NCBI GenBank assembly: GCA_019232645.1
Contig: JAFANO010000532.1
Coordinates: 1 to 8,454 of the forward strand
Source of the DNA: Planctomycetaceae bacterium
Lineage (GTDB): Bacteria; Planctomycetota; Planctomycetia; Isosphaerales; Isosphaeraceae
Direction of reading: 5' to 3'
DNA: 8,454 bases
Numbering within the stretch: the first letter of the stretch is position 1; the number at the start of each line of letters is the position of its first letter. The position numbers and the translations under genes were made by a program. Shown here one piece after another: positions 7,991 through 8,454 of the stretch. The notes beneath the pieces are model-generated. The model saw only the letters and a program-made list of their open reading frames with translations, had not been told where the DNA came from and ran no database searches.

Positions 7991-8203
7991 GTCTTTCGAA
8001 AGACCCCGAGGGAGGATGTCGCAAAGCTTCAGCGCCAGGGATCTGAAGTGCACTGACGTCGCTCATCTGGGGCACTTGGCCCCTCCGGCCGCATTGAGAT
8101 CGACTTGAACGCCCGATCGACCCTCGACTGATCCAAATGGCGGCTGGTGCACGGCTGTTGCATCGACCCCATTTTGGCGCACCGGCTTGATCGGCGAGGC
8201 ATC

Positions 8204-8255
8204 AACGGAGAAGGTGGCGGGAGTGATGGAACGGAGAAGGTGGCGGGAGTGATGG
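8204..8255. repeat. perfect 26-bp tandem duplication
   Basis: The 26-base unit at 8204-8229 (beginning AACGGAGAAGGTGGCGGG) is repeated exactly at 8230-8255. Perfect identity suggests a recent duplication. Because 26 is not a multiple of three, it would shift any reading frame crossing it. On the minus strand, removing one copy joins an open frame from the right edge to a stop at 8063, consistent with, but not proof of, a broken gene. Confidence 0.85.
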
Positions 8256-8454
8256 CCAATTCGGAGCGAGCCGCCAGGTGGATCTCACTTGTCGAGTACC
8301 TTGGGTAAGTCGCCCAAGACCGCCTGGAGGTCGGTGTCGGCCATCCGAAGCGAAGGCGTGGTTGGACCGGACAACGAGGTCTTTCCAGATCATTACCGAG
8401 ACGCCCGCGTCCTCTGACACTCCCACAACTTCTCCGCCGGATGACCGAGCATTT

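Larger units (their letters stand above)
7738..8454. other. 717-bp region with no convincing gene
   Basis: I see no recognisable protein here. The open frames have Arg/Ser/Pro-rich translations typical of non-coding frames in GC-rich DNA. The stretch holds a strong ribosome site for the cyclodeaminase (7749-7757, minus strand), a candidate promoter and operator (7956-7990), and a 26-bp tandem duplication (8204-8255). On the minus strand from the right edge to about 8063, protein-like fragments appear in different frames, for example MADTDLQAVLGDLPKVLDK ending at 8285. This may be the decayed end of a gene lying beyond the window, but no family is recognised. Confidence 0.5.

Noticed and set aside
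6841..8046. A 401-codon plus-strand open frame running from the cyclodeaminase into the right-hand region
   Set aside because: Most of it is antisense to the cyclodeaminase. The remainder past 7737 is low-complexity with no recognisable domain and no start-site support.
8133..8180. Weak inverted repeat around CCAAATGG and CCATTTTGG
   Set aside because: The pairing needs a bulge, is short, and has no associated gene or context to support a function.
8029..8259. A 76-codon minus-strand open frame crossing the tandem duplication
   Set aside because: It reads the 26-bp repeat in two different frames (Pro/Ser-rich) and has no recognisable domain, so it was not called as a gene.

Overview
The window is GC-rich (roughly two thirds G+C), with strong third-position G/C bias and fairly long intergenic stretches. 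The gene types, together with AT-rich palindromic and heptamer repeats between genes, suggest a planctomycete, perhaps of the Isosphaeraceae. That assignment is inference; there is no rRNA or marker gene here. No tRNA, rRNA, CRISPR array or intact transposase was seen.

Layout. (1) Positions 88-792 (+) encode an RraA-like/HMG-aldolase-fold protein. It converges on a small membrane-anchored protein of unknown function (988-1470, -), and the gap between them holds an AT-rich palindrome. (2) A divergent 125-bp gap with an inverted repeat separates that gene from endonuclease IV (1596-2474, +). Endonuclease IV is followed 32 bp later by polyphosphate kinase 1 (2507-4717, +), probably in one operon. 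(3) A SixA-type histidine phosphatase (4736-5230, -) converges on ppk1 with an 18-bp gap. (4) The gap at 5231-5523 holds a long imperfect inverted repeat (56-bp arms, 77-bp centre) and a three-copy heptamer repeat. (5) Two minus-strand genes follow. The first transcribed (6475-7737) is a TIGR00300/LOR-SDH-type ornithine cyclodeaminase, and the second (5524-6378) is an ArgZ-type arginine dihydrolase. (6) Positions 7738-8454 contain no convincing gene. They hold a candidate promoter/operator for the arginine genes, a perfect 26-bp tandem duplication, and possibly a decayed reading frame.

The most interesting feature is the pair in (5). In cyanobacteria these activities are fused in one protein (ArgZ/AgrE: N-terminal arginine dihydrolase, C-terminal LOR/SDH ornithine cyclodeaminase) that takes arginine through ornithine to proline, releasing ammonia. 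Here the two halves are separate adjacent genes in the reverse order. Visible key residues are conserved, including Asn71, the Asn position known to distinguish arginine dihydrolase chemistry. The window therefore appears to encode a two-gene arginine-to-proline, ammonia-releasing route. The nfo-ppk1-sixA segment combines DNA repair and polyphosphate metabolism; the ppk1-sixA neighbourhood is a recurrent association in bacteria.
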